Shown: positions 1-5,066, counted from the stretch's first letter. The stretch: DNA of 5,799 bases from Anaerolineae bacterium (GCA_020433835.1 JAGRBY010000475.1:1-5799); one strand, 5' to 3'. A program made the numbers and translations. The notes: generated from the sequence alone by a model not told the origin.

Positions 1-886
1 GATAGCGCCCCAGCTTTTCCGCGCCGCTGCCGCCCCGTCCGGTAAAGAGCGCCGCGTCCTGCGCGTCGGCCGTGCCAAAGACAAGGCGGGTTGGGATGTT
101 GCCGGTGACTAGGCTACCGGCCGCCCCCTTCTCGCCCAGCCGTTGCGTGCCGACAATGAGATGAATCCCAGCCCCGCGGCCGAGGCTGGCCAGTTGGGCC
201 AGTTGGTCATCGACTGTTGTCACGCCCAACAGGTTGAGAAGATCATCGAGAAAGACAAACAGATGTGGGTTCTCTTGGCCGGATTGCGTACGTCGGTGCA
301 TGACGTCGACCAGATAGCGGATCATCTGCGCCGATTCCTGTGGGTCGGTGATGACGGCAAAGGTATGGGCGAGGTTGGCGAACGCATGCCAGTCTTTCGG
401 TTTAAAGGTTGAGACGATGAAGCGCGCCTGACGCACCGAATTCTGTTTGGCCAGATGGTAGGCCAGCAGCCGCGCCGCCGTGGTTTTGCCGCGGTTGGTG
501 GGTCCGACCAGCAACAGATGGGGATTGGCCTGCAGATCCACGCCGCTCACGGTCTGGCGGCTGGTCAAGCCGAGCGGGATGGCCAGCCCCTGCCCTTTCA
601 GCCGTCGTCCGTCCACTGACGCCGGCATGGGGCTAGGCGTTTCGATGAGGATCACGCCTCGGTCCATATAGACGCGCACCGGGCTGTCTGAGATCGCGGT
701 CTCAATCGCGCCGGCGAGGCCCAAGGCTTTGTTGAGGTTGCGTTGGGTCGGTTCGTAGAGGCGTAGGCCGAACGTGAGTGTATGTGGTCCTTGAATGGTG
801 CCGCAGAGATGCACATACAGGCCATTGTTCACGAACGCACCAGCGATAGCCCGCTCGAGTAAGGCGATATGGTTGTGGATGTTCAT
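1..886 (-). CDS. FtsK/SpoIIIE-family DNA translocase, C-terminus cut by window edge
   Basis: The reading frame is open from the ATG at 886-884 to the left edge, giving 295 visible residues. A Walker A motif GPTNRGKT lies at residues 128-135 and a Walker B strand HLFVFLDD at about 208-215. The FtsK signature GRGAGIHLIVGTQR is at about 236-249, and IPTRLVFG plus GGSGAEKLGRY at 264-295 match the family's conserved C-terminal segments. Residues 1-120 form an N-terminal region without obvious membrane helices, so this looks like a soluble motor and not a cell-division FtsK. Family members pump double-stranded DNA by ATP hydrolysis; on plasmids they act in transfer (TraB-like) or in dimer or chromosome handling. 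Which role applies cannot be told because the C-terminal DNA-reading part is missing. A GAGGT ribosome site (897-893) lies 6 nt before the start. The gene is clearly more GC-rich than the rest of the window. Confidence 0.88.
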   Translation of the reverse strand, partial: MNIHNHIALLERAIAGAFVNNGLYVHLCGTIQGPHTLTFGLRLYEPTQRNLNKALGLAGAIETAISDSPVRVYMDRGVILIETPSPMPASVDGRRLKGQGLAIPLGLTSRQTVSGVDLQANPHLLLVGPTNRGKTTAARLLAYHLAKQNSVRQARFIVSTFKPKDWHAFANLAHTFAVITDPQESAQMIRYLVDVMHRRTQSGQENPHLFVFLDDLLNLLGVTTVDDQLAQLASLGRGAGIHLIVGTQRLGEKGAAGSLVTGNIPTRLVFGTADAQDAALFTGRGGSGAEKLGRY

Positions 887-956
887 TCACATACCTCATT
901 TATCTAAACGATAGGCAAAACACTCCCAAAACATGCCAGCTAATTAATAGCAAACT

Positions 957-980
957 AGCGCAACCGTTAACGGTCGCGCT
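957..980. repeat. 24-bp palindrome A, likely operator over the FtsK-like transcription start
   Basis: The inverted repeat has 12-bp arms, AGCGCAACCGTT and AACGGTCGCGCT, with a single mismatch and no loop. It matches the palindrome at 1022-1045 at all but two positions. It covers the expected transcription start of the FtsK-like gene, so a bound protein there would block transcription. It could also form a hairpin in the leader RNA. Confidence 0.6.
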
Positions 981-981
981 A

Positions 982-1010
982 AAAATACAATATAATTTAT
1001 GTATCGTCAA
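982..1010 (-). promoter_or_regulatory. Candidate sigma-70 promoter for the FtsK-like gene
   Basis: On the minus strand TTGACG (1010-1005) is followed after 17 bp by TATTTT (987-982), in an AT-rich stretch. Transcription would begin near 975, inside the palindrome at 957-980 and about 90 bp before the start codon. The second palindrome lies just upstream of the -35 box, so the promoter is bracketed by two similar sites. Confidence 0.5.
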
Positions 1011-1021
1011 ATTCACAACAA

Positions 1022-1045
1022 AGCGCGACCGTTATCGGTCGCGCT
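1022..1045. repeat. 24-bp palindrome B, operator and/or terminator of the HTH gene
   Basis: Perfect 10-bp arms AGCGCGACCG and CGGTCGCGCT flank the tetraloop TTAT. The TAA stop of the winged-HTH gene lies in the loop region, so the left half of the hairpin, read on the minus strand, encodes the last residues (ERDR). On the minus strand it is followed by TTTGTTGT, a weak T-rich tail, so it may end HTH transcription. Its near-identity to palindrome A, centred 65 bp away, argues for protein recognition as well. Confidence 0.6.
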
Positions 1046-1274
1046 CAGGAGATGAAATTTTCTTAGAGTTTGGGTCTTGTGTGGGGTCGTATTTTTTCGT
1101 GCCTTGAGCATCCATTTGAGCCTTATATTCTTTTAGCGATGGCAAATGTACGAGCCACACACCAATATCTTTGCTCGGCACGAGTCCTGCACGGATCAAT
1201 CGGCGGATATAGTTGGAGGTATACCCTGTCGTCTCCGCCGCAATCCGCACGATCACATACTCGGATTCATCCAT
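1032..1274 (-). CDS. Small excisionase/MerR-like winged-helix DNA-binding protein
   Basis: The product has 80 residues. Residues 7-50 have the pattern of an excisionase-type winged HTH: an initial helix VRIAAETTGY, a recognition helix SNYIRRLIRAGLV, then a wing strand GVWLVHLPSLKEY. A basic, disordered-looking tail with GTKKYDPT follows (about residues 58-65). Such proteins bind short DNA sites as transcription regulators or recombination directionality factors. No integrase is visible in the window, so regulation is more likely. The gene lies directly upstream of the FtsK-like gene on the same strand and ends inside one of two near-identical palindromes around that gene's promoter, so it is a candidate to bind them. 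The ribosome site is weak (GGAA about 8 nt before the ATG). The plus-strand frames across it are shadows. Confidence 0.72.
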   Translation of the reverse strand: MDESEYVIVRIAAETTGYTSNYIRRLIRAGLVPSKDIGVWLVHLPSLKEYKAQMDAQGTKKYDPTQDPNSKKISSPERDR

Positions 1275-1350
1275 AACACGTTCCAGAGAGCGAAGGCGGT
1301 CGAAAAGTTTACCTTACTCTCATTATCGCAACAAATTGGGGAAAAGAAAA

Positions 1351-1375
1351 ATGGACAGCATTGCTTGCTGCCCAT
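1351..1375. repeat. Inverted repeat upstream of the HTH gene
   Basis: Arms ATGGACAGCA (1351-1360) and TGCTGCCCAT (1366-1375) pair with one mismatch around a 5-nt loop. It sits about 75-100 bp upstream of the winged-HTH start on its 5' side, in DNA with no convincing gene. It may be an operator or an RNA hairpin; no T-tract follows on the plus strand. Confidence 0.35.
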
Positions 1376-1404
1376 ATGTTTAATAATTTGGTATGACCCA
1401 AATA

Positions 1405-1443
1405 ACGAGTAAATACTCGTTTCATCGTATAAGTAAATACTCG
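1405..1443. promoter_or_regulatory. Phased ACTC/GAGT array I, candidate RHH protein binding site
   Basis: GAGT at 1407, ACTC at 1415 and ACTC at 1439 fall on an 8-bp lattice, with near-matches CATC at 1423 and AAGT at 1431 in the two intermediate slots. The first part is a perfect inverted repeat, ACGAGTA and TACTCGT around AA (1405-1420). AGTAAATACTCG recurs as a direct repeat 24 bp apart (1408-1419 and 1432-1443). The array is in the divergent non-coding region between the HTH gene and the plus-strand gene pair. Its spacing matches the arrays near 2400, 5160 and 5290. Confidence 0.5.
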
Positions 1444-1480
1444 CCCTATTAATTGGCTGTTTACAGCATCCAGGATTTAT

Positions 1481-1515
1481 TCACGAAAGGTTTGCTGTAA
1501 TTACACCTTTCGTGA
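1481..1515. promoter_or_regulatory. 11-bp-arm inverted repeat in the promoter region of the C39 gene pair
   Basis: Perfect arms TCACGAAAGGT (1481-1491) and ACCTTTCGTGA (1505-1515) surround 13 bp. A possible -10 box TATGAT lies at 1525-1530, so the repeat spans the expected -35 region and would work as an operator. A smaller inverted repeat GCTGT-TT-ACAGC lies just upstream at 1456-1467. The -35 match is poor, so the promoter may need an activator or may lie elsewhere. Confidence 0.5.
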
Positions 1516-1559
1516 TAGATTGCGTATGATATGCACGTTGTGGCTAAGGAGGATGGCTC

Positions 1560-1952
1560 ATGTTTCAAATTATGGTTGAATATCAAGGTACCTGGCCGGA
1601 CGAAGGCACGTTGAATATCAACGGACAGTTTATGGAGAAGACCTTTTCCGGGGTCATTGCGGTGTCGCCGGGAAAGGCAAAACGACGGGCAAATCATTAT
1701 CTAAGCAGAGATATCTCCACAGGAATCTATGCGGATGACCCGGTCCTGCTCTGGGGGGAAACGCCCCTTTGGCGCCTAACGTTGAGTCTGCGCCTGCCTG
1801 GCTTGGAGACAACGGAAATCCCTGGGACAATCGAGATCGATGCCCACACCGGCGAAGTCATCGCCCTGTCCGCCGACAAACTAAACCTCATGCTGGAGAT
1901 GGCGAATGACATTGCTCAACGTCTTACATTGGAAACAGCGCCAGCCAGCTGA
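1560..1952 (+). CDS. Hypothetical protein, first gene of a pair with a C39-like peptidase
   Basis: The product has 130 residues and no function I can assign. It has no signal peptide or membrane segment. The first half is rich in alternating strand-like segments (FQIMVEYQGTW, FSGVIAVSPGKAKRRANHYLS). The second half has a short strand-turn IEIDAHTGEVIALS (about 92-105) followed by a C-terminal helix. Small proteins with a similar DAxTGEVI element are, from memory, common upstream of other genes in Chloroflexota; this is not verified. The start is supported by a strong AAGGAGG site at 1546-1552, 7 nt before the ATG. The next gene begins 47 bp before this one ends, in another frame, so the two are translationally linked and probably work together; this could be a partner, substrate or inhibitor of the peptidase. 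Confidence 0.75.
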   Translation: MFQIMVEYQGTWPDEGTLNINGQFMEKTFSGVIAVSPGKAKRRANHYLSRDISTGIYADDPVLLWGETPLWRLTLSLRLPGLETTEIPGTIEIDAHTGEVIALSADKLNLMLEMANDIAQRLTLETAPAS

Positions 1953-2373
1953 CTGTCTAGCCGCGTGTAGTGCAATGGTTCTGCAATACCTCCAAGTCCC
2001 CTTCCAGTACGAAACCCTGGTCGAGTTACTCGAAACCAAATTCTACGGCGCTGCCTTCTCAAAGATCCGTAAATTAGAGACATTGGGGCTCCATGTGTCA
2101 GTTGGCGATTGGGGTGGTGTACAGACCCTGGCGCAACATCTACCGACCGGGCTCCCAATTCTCGCCAATGTCAACACCAAAGAGTTACCCTATTGGAATC
2201 GGGAAGCAAGTCATGTGGTGCTCGTCATCGGGTTGGAGGCGAATAGTATCGTAGTCCATGATCCAGCCTTTGACGAGATGCCTAAATATATTGCCCTCCA
2301 AGAGTTTTTGCTGGCCTGGGATGAACAGTATCAGCAATACGGTGTTATTGGGCTGGATCAAATTGAAGGATAG
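1906..2373 (+). CDS. Stand-alone C39-like (papain-fold) cysteine peptidase
   Basis: The product has 155 residues, about the size of one C39 peptidase domain. The N-terminal motif QRQPADCLAAC puts the nucleophile at Cys17, with Gln11 six residues before it as the expected oxyanion-hole residue. SHVVLVIGL supplies His103 and VVHDPAF supplies Asp119, completing the usual Cys-His-Asp order. The conserved Gly after the Cys in bacteriocin-processing members is Leu here. C39 domains usually sit at the N-terminus of ABC exporters and cut double-glycine leaders. No transporter domain, signal peptide or leader-peptide gene is seen, so the substrate is unknown and a cytoplasmic role is likely. GGAG at 1895-1898 precedes the ATG by 7 nt, within the upstream gene. 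A non-catalytic role is possible but all triad residues are present. Confidence 0.8.
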   Translation: MTLLNVLHWKQRQPADCLAACSAMVLQYLQVPFQYETLVELLETKFYGAAFSKIRKLETLGLHVSVGDWGGVQTLAQHLPTGLPILANVNTKELPYWNREASHVVLVIGLEANSIVVHDPAFDEMPKYIALQEFLLAWDEQYQQYGVIGLDQIEG

Positions 2374-2395
2374 GAATAGCACCATCCAGAAAAAC

Positions 2396-2431
2396 ACTCG
2401 TCTACTCGCACGAACATATACTCATCTACTC
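2396..2431. promoter_or_regulatory. Phased ACTC array II between convergent genes
   Basis: Four ACTC tetramers begin at 2396, 2404, 2420 and 2428, all on one 8-bp lattice; the skipped slot at 2412 holds GAAC. As larger units, CTCGTCTACTCGCAC (2397-2411) and CTCATCTACTCGCAC (2421-2435) are direct repeats 24 bp apart with one mismatch. The site lies in the gap between the stops of the peptidase and rep genes, where no promoter is expected, so it is better explained as a partition or organising site than as an operator. No clear terminator is seen in this gap. Confidence 0.55.
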
Positions 2432-2460
2432 GCACAGCGGAATCGATATCTGTTCCCGGC

Positions 2461-3723
2461 TCAATCAAGTGCCACAAACTGGATCGCCTTTACTTTTGTC
2501 CCTAACACCATGCTGAGCTTGGACATGAACTTCCGCCGCATCTGCCGTTCAATCCAATCCTTGTTGTTCGAGTTGACGGCAATTACCGCATCATCCCCTT
2601 CCAGATCGACCAATCCACTGTCAGCCAACATCTGATAAGTCGCAAAGGGCATCGTCGCAGAAAACTCCTGAAGCACTTCTTGCCAGGCTTGCTTCAAGCG
2701 TTCAGGCGTCTCAAAACGGACGTAGAGCGCCATCAACCGGCCTTCACGACTTTCAACACCTGTTGTCCCCTCGGAACCTATTTGCGTGCCGCTACGGCCT
2801 TCTGTGGCGCTTTCAGCCAATTCTTGTACGTTCCCGTCCCATAGGCTGGCCTGTAACAGTTGCGTTGCGCCCACACGCACAAACTTAATACGGGTAAATT
2901 TACCGACCTTGATCACATCAGCGCCAGCCAGATAGTTTCGCTCAATTAACTCTGTGAAGGCCGGTTTGAACTTCTTGAGCAGATGGGACGGATAGCGACA
3001 TTCCTTCATGCCCAGGCGCGCGGCCAGGTCAAAGATATCGATCTGGTACTCATCCCGGTAGTGCATTCGCTTATCGAGGAAGCGATAGAGTCGACGGGCC
3101 AAGGTGCTATCAAGGCTGTAGTAGAAGGTCACATCTAAATTTTTGATATAGCCGGCCTTGAAATTCTCCCAGAAACGCTCTCCCCAGACGACATAGGCGC
3201 TAATCTCCTCATCCTCCACATTGCTCTTCATCGACTTCAGCCAGAAATCATCGAGCAGGTGAAAGCCTTTCTCCGTGGTGACCCGCTTCTCATGTGCCTT
3301 GTCCCAAAACGACCCTTCCGAGTAGATGGTCACGCCGACGAGTTGCTGAAGCGCTTTCTTAACAGCCTTGTAGTTGACATTGCCGGTACTCATGTTCAAC
3401 ATCCTGAGAATGCGATAGGGTGTAAAACTCACCTTGCGATCGATAAAACGCTCTTCAGCCGACAAGGCCATCAACGCGACTAAGACCCGTTCAGCGAATT
3501 CCGTGGGTAGTCCAAACTTGGCCGAACCACTAACCACCCACTTCTGTTCCAACACACTACCATCCTTCTCAACAATTTGGCCGTGATATTCGATCACCTT
3601 GCGCGTGTCATTACGTCCCAACCGGGCGATTGGAAATTCAGCCAGATTCATTTCATCTTTGCCAACCGTGGGTAATGGTTGGAATGCTGGTATTGGATTG
3701 GGCTTGTTGCTACGATGAGTCAT
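2461..3723 (-). CDS. Plasmid replication initiator, RPA-type with DnaA domain I-like C-terminus
   Basis: The product has 420 residues from the ATG at 3723-3721. Residues about 25-285 match the Replication initiator protein A family: MNLAEFPIARLG near the start, a first winged-helix-like part (FTPYRILRMLNMS), then LDSTLARRLYRFLDKR and FKPAFTELIERNYLAG. Such proteins bind iterons and open the origin. A low-complexity Ser/Thr/Gly linker (about 295-330) leads to a last section (about 340-420) with the layout of the DnaA N-terminal domain: AWQEVLQEF, then VIAVNSNNKDWIERQ and a final strand VKAIQFV. In DnaA that domain contacts the DnaB helicase. The iterons lie directly upstream. Starts at 3744 (ATG) and 3750 (TTG) are also in frame; I prefer 3723 because GGGGTGAG precedes it. 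A TTGACA at 3840-3835 is a possible -35 box, with no good -10. Confidence 0.9.
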   Translation of the reverse strand: MTHRSNKPNPIPAFQPLPTVGKDEMNLAEFPIARLGRNDTRKVIEYHGQIVEKDGSVLEQKWVVSGSAKFGLPTEFAERVLVALMALSAEERFIDRKVSFTPYRILRMLNMSTGNVNYKAVKKALQQLVGVTIYSEGSFWDKAHEKRVTTEKGFHLLDDFWLKSMKSNVEDEEISAYVVWGERFWENFKAGYIKNLDVTFYYSLDSTLARRLYRFLDKRMHYRDEYQIDIFDLAARLGMKECRYPSHLLKKFKPAFTELIERNYLAGADVIKVGKFTRIKFVRVGATQLLQASLWDGNVQELAESATEGRSGTQIGSEGTTGVESREGRLMALYVRFETPERLKQAWQEVLQEFSATMPFATYQMLADSGLVDLEGDDAVIAVNSNNKDWIERQMRRKFMSKLSMVLGTKVKAIQFVALD

Positions 3724-3871
3724 GGTCTCACCCCGTCCTTTCATGGCCAATCCCGTTGATTACAGAGAAGTAAACCAAAGCAAAAACAGAACGGCAAATT
3801 GGAAAAAAGGCTGCTGAAACGTCAAAAAGATACATGTCAATCAGTTTTTGGAAGAAGATGGAATCAAAGAG

Positions 3872-3921
3872 TCTTTGTATTCTCTTTTTTGTAAATAGTT
3901 TTTGTATTATTTTTTGTATAG
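3872..3921. repeat. AT-rich near-13-bp repeats, likely DNA unwinding element
   Basis: Four copies of a TTTTTGTAT-like unit have their G at 3877, 3891, 3904 and 3916, spacings of 14, 13 and 12 bp. The block directly adjoins the first iteron on the rep side. AT-rich 13-mer repeats beside initiator sites are where origins such as oriC and RK2 oriV melt, so this is the likely opening site. Confidence 0.6.
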
Positions 3922-3928
3922 GAGAGAA

Positions 3929-4081
3929 ACTGGGTTTCAACCTACGATAATTGGGCCAAAAACTGGGTTTCAACCTACGATAGTTTGGGGGTAAAACTGG
4001 GTTTCAACCTACGATAGTTGATCCGAAAACTGGGTTTCAACCTACGATAGTTTTTGAATGACTGGGTTTCAACCTACGATA
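3929..4081 (+). repeat. Iteron cluster, five direct repeats
   Basis: Five identical copies of CTGGGTTTCAACCTACGATA, each preceded by A, lie at 3929-3949, 3962-3982, 3996-4016, 4029-4049 and 4061-4081. Start-to-start spacing is 33, 34, 33 and 32 bp, about three helical turns, so bound Rep monomers would line up on one face. Most copies are extended by AAA before and GTT after. Each unit contains a short inverted element GGTT-TC-AACC. Gaps of 11-13 bp exclude a CRISPR array. Confidence 0.93.
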
Positions 4082-4165
4082 GTCCAATTATGTGTATATC
4101 GAATCCAGTTATGCTTATAGTTACTCGTGTAGTATCAATTAAAAGCTGGCAGCGTTTTGGCACAT

Positions 4166-4174
4166 TTTTACACA
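4166..4174 (+). promoter_or_regulatory. Candidate DnaA box
   Basis: TTTTACACA fits the DnaA box consensus TTWTNCACA at every position. It lies between the iteron cluster and the sixth iteron. A one-mismatch site on the other strand is present near 4091-4099. A nine-base match can occur by chance, but the position inside the origin supports it. Confidence 0.45.
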
Positions 4175-4187
4175 AAACTATCCGAAA

Positions 4188-4208
4188 ACTGGGTTTCAAC
4201 CTACGATA
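4188..4208 (+). repeat. Distal iteron 6
   Basis: An exact copy of the 21-bp iteron core (A plus CTGGGTTTCAACCTACGATA), 127 bp from iteron 5. The preceding TCCGAAA also matches the flank of iteron 4 (4022-4028), so the duplication included flanking DNA. A lone copy away from the cluster is typical of sites used for copy-number control by Rep-mediated pairing. Confidence 0.9.
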
Positions 4209-4314
4209 ATAAGAATTATTTGAAGACTTTATCCTTGATCCCCATGATTTTCGCCCTCCTAATCGCTAAAACCACAAAAATCGGCCTCAATTTGGAGGGA
4301 ACCATGATGCCAAA

Positions 4315-4335
4315 ACTGGGTTTCAACCTACGATA
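4315..4335 (+). repeat. Distal iteron 7
   Basis: A second lone exact copy of the iteron core, again exactly 127 bp from the previous one. It is the copy nearest the toxin-antitoxin operon and the last in the window. A ten-codon frame with a good ribosome site (GGAGGG at 4294-4299) starts at 4304 and ends with TAG inside the iteron; it is probably incidental. Confidence 0.9.
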
Positions 4336-4386
4336 GTTTTGGTCTCGCTTTTCCTGTACAGGTATCAAAAAACGAGTCCAAATTCT

Positions 4387-4430
4387 GCTAAAAAGATGAA
4401 GTGCAGAGCGATGTACTTCATCTTTTTAGC
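4387..4430 (-). terminator. Strong hairpin ending the toxin-antitoxin operon, possibly bidirectional
   Basis: Sixteen-bp perfect arms, GCTAAAAAGATGAAGT (4387-4402) and its complement (4415-4430), surround a 12-nt loop. It touches the TAG stop of the toxin gene. The T-run lies within the stem arm on both strands, so the hairpin could stop transcripts from either side and shield the origin from operon read-through. The lack of a long T-tail after the stem makes intrinsic termination likely but not certain. Confidence 0.65.
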
Positions 4431-4675
4431 TACGCAAGCGGTTTAATGACCAATACGCGCATCACCTGGTCCCTTTCTAACCGCTGATAGACAATTAAAT
4501 GGCCCAGTGCCTCCCAAAAGACCAAATCCGGCTCACTGCGTTGGGTAACGCCGGATGGTGGAACCCCTGCGCTACTGCGGGCAATCTCAGCAACCGCCTG
4601 TAACAAAAATGGCGCATCGGAGAGTGCATTAGCCAAATACCCAATTGCAGCCTCACTATACTCAAGCCGCCACAT
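4430..4675 (-). CDS. RelE/ParE-superfamily toxin
   Basis: The product has 81 residues from the ATG at 4675-4673. It opens with a strand WRLEYSEAA, continues with two helical segments (about 8-36), and ends in strands with GHLIVYQRLERDQVMRVLVIKPL, the layout of small RelE/ParE-fold toxins. RelE members cut mRNA at the ribosome, while ParE members poison gyrase; the sequence does not decide between them. The start overlaps the antitoxin gene by 14 nt, so translation is coupled and the antitoxin is made first. A longer frame reaches 4756, but its extra residues are Arg/Lys-rich and lie wholly inside the antitoxin gene, so the shorter start is preferred. The family's usual basic C-terminal residues are partly present. 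A terminator hairpin follows at once. Confidence 0.8.
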   Translation of the reverse strand: MWRLEYSEAAIGYLANALSDAPFLLQAVAEIARSSAGVPPSGVTQRSEPDLVFWEALGHLIVYQRLERDQVMRVLVIKPLA

Positions 4676-4964
4676 GTCCCGCCAATCCTTTCTGGAGTTG
4701 AGCGATCCGTTCTTCGACCTCCTCGTGGGTGTATGTCTTCTCTTGACCTTGGTCAATACGTAACAGTGCGGCCAATGCCTCTGCGTGGGCTTCTTGATGA
4801 GCCAAGCGCTTAGCGATCCGATTCCATTCCATTGGATCGACTAAAACAGCTGTGGGTGCGCCATGCTGGATCAAAACTACGGGAGATTCCCGCACATTGT
4901 CTAACACTGCATTGGGTCGGCTTTTGAATTCAGAAATGGTCGCGGTTATCGGTACAGCTTGCAT
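4662..4964 (-). CDS. Phd/YefM-family antitoxin
   Basis: The product has 100 residues from the ATG at 4964-4962. The N-terminal half AVPITATISEFKSRPNAVLDNV with SPVVLIQHGAPTAVLVDPMEW is the standard Phd/YefM DNA-binding fold. The C-terminal half (about 60-100) is charged and helical (EEVEERIAQLQ) and would wrap the toxin. Family members neutralise the toxin and repress their own operon, more strongly as the complex. The frame extends to 5018, but AGGAG at 4970-4974 lies 5 nt before the chosen ATG, and the extra 18 residues would cover the operator and start past the likely transcription start. The gene is first in the operon, overlapping the toxin by 14 nt. Confidence 0.9.
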   Translation of the reverse strand: MQAVPITATISEFKSRPNAVLDNVRESPVVLIQHGAPTAVLVDPMEWNRIAKRLAHQEAHAEALAALLRIDQGQEKTYTHEEVEERIAQLQKGLAGHVAA

Positions 4965-4991
4965 ATACACTCCTTGTAATAGTCTATAAGA

Positions 4992-5006
4992 AGTCAACGA
5001 ATTGAC
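4992..5006. promoter_or_regulatory. Proximal operator of the toxin-antitoxin operon
   Basis: GTCAA and TTGAC form an inverted repeat around CGAA (4993-5006). It covers the expected start of transcription between the -10 box and the ribosome site. The half-site AGTCAA recurs in the repeat at 5050-5066, so the antitoxin or its complex probably binds both. Confidence 0.55.
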
Positions 5007-5008
5007 CG

Positions 5009-5037
5009 ATTTTAGCACGAAAAACGGTCTTTGGCAA
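5009..5037 (-). promoter_or_regulatory. Sigma-70 promoter of the toxin-antitoxin operon
   Basis: On the minus strand TTGCCA (5037-5032) is followed after 17 bp by TAAAAT (5014-5009). Transcription would start near 5002, leaving a leader of about 38 nt before the antitoxin ATG. The promoter is bracketed by two AGTCAA-containing inverted repeats, consistent with autorepression. Confidence 0.7.
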
Positions 5038-5049
5038 CCAGTAGTTGAT

Positions 5050-5066
5050 TTTGACTAGAAGTCAAA
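5050..5066. promoter_or_regulatory. Distal operator of the toxin-antitoxin operon
   Basis: A perfect inverted repeat, TTTGACT and AGTCAAA around AGA, sits just upstream of the -35 box. It shares the AGTCAA half-site with the repeat over the start of transcription. Confidence 0.5.

Larger units (their letters stand above)
3751..4386. other. Plasmid replication origin region
   Basis: This stretch has no convincing gene. It holds, in order from rep, the rep leader, an AT-rich repeat block, five close iterons, a DnaA box and two distal iterons, ending at the hairpin beside the toxin gene. Iterons next to a Rep gene with an AT-rich block on one side is the standard layout of iteron-type plasmid origins. 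An 81-codon minus-strand frame crossing the first iteron has a low-complexity Phe/Lys-rich product and I consider it spurious. Confidence 0.85.

Noticed and set aside
143..671. Plus-strand frames of 89 and 63 codons
   Set aside because: They lie opposite the FtsK-like gene, whose Walker motifs and signature are unambiguous on the minus strand.
702..899. 65-codon minus-strand frame
   Set aside because: It overlaps the FtsK-like gene in another frame and its product is Arg/Pro/Thr-rich with no family features.
957..1045. dif/Xer-type recombination sites
   Set aside because: The palindromes lack the two distinct XerC/XerD half-sites around a 6-8 bp centre, so a resolution site is not supported by sequence.
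1032..1274. Recombination directionality factor of an integrated element
   Set aside because: The fold fits, but no integrase gene or attachment-site repeats are visible; kept as a general DNA-binding protein.
1070..1412. Two plus-strand frames of 68 and 88 codons
   Set aside because: They mostly mirror the winged-HTH gene and lack ribosome sites or recognisable motifs.
1461..1697. 78-codon minus-strand frame
   Set aside because: It crosses the inverted repeat and the start of the 130-residue gene, which has a much better ribosome site.
2258..2635. 125-codon plus-strand frame
   Set aside because: It spans the end of the peptidase gene, the ACTC array and the 3' end of rep in the wrong frames, so it is a shadow.
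3728..3973. 81-codon minus-strand frame upstream of rep
   Set aside because: It reads through an iteron and the AT-rich block, giving a low-complexity Phe/Lys/Ile-rich product typical of AT-rich non-coding DNA.
3929..4335. CRISPR-like array of identical repeats
   Set aside because: The five clustered repeats are separated by only 11-13 bp, the remaining two by more than 100 bp, and they lie next to a Rep gene with no cas genes. Iterons explain them.
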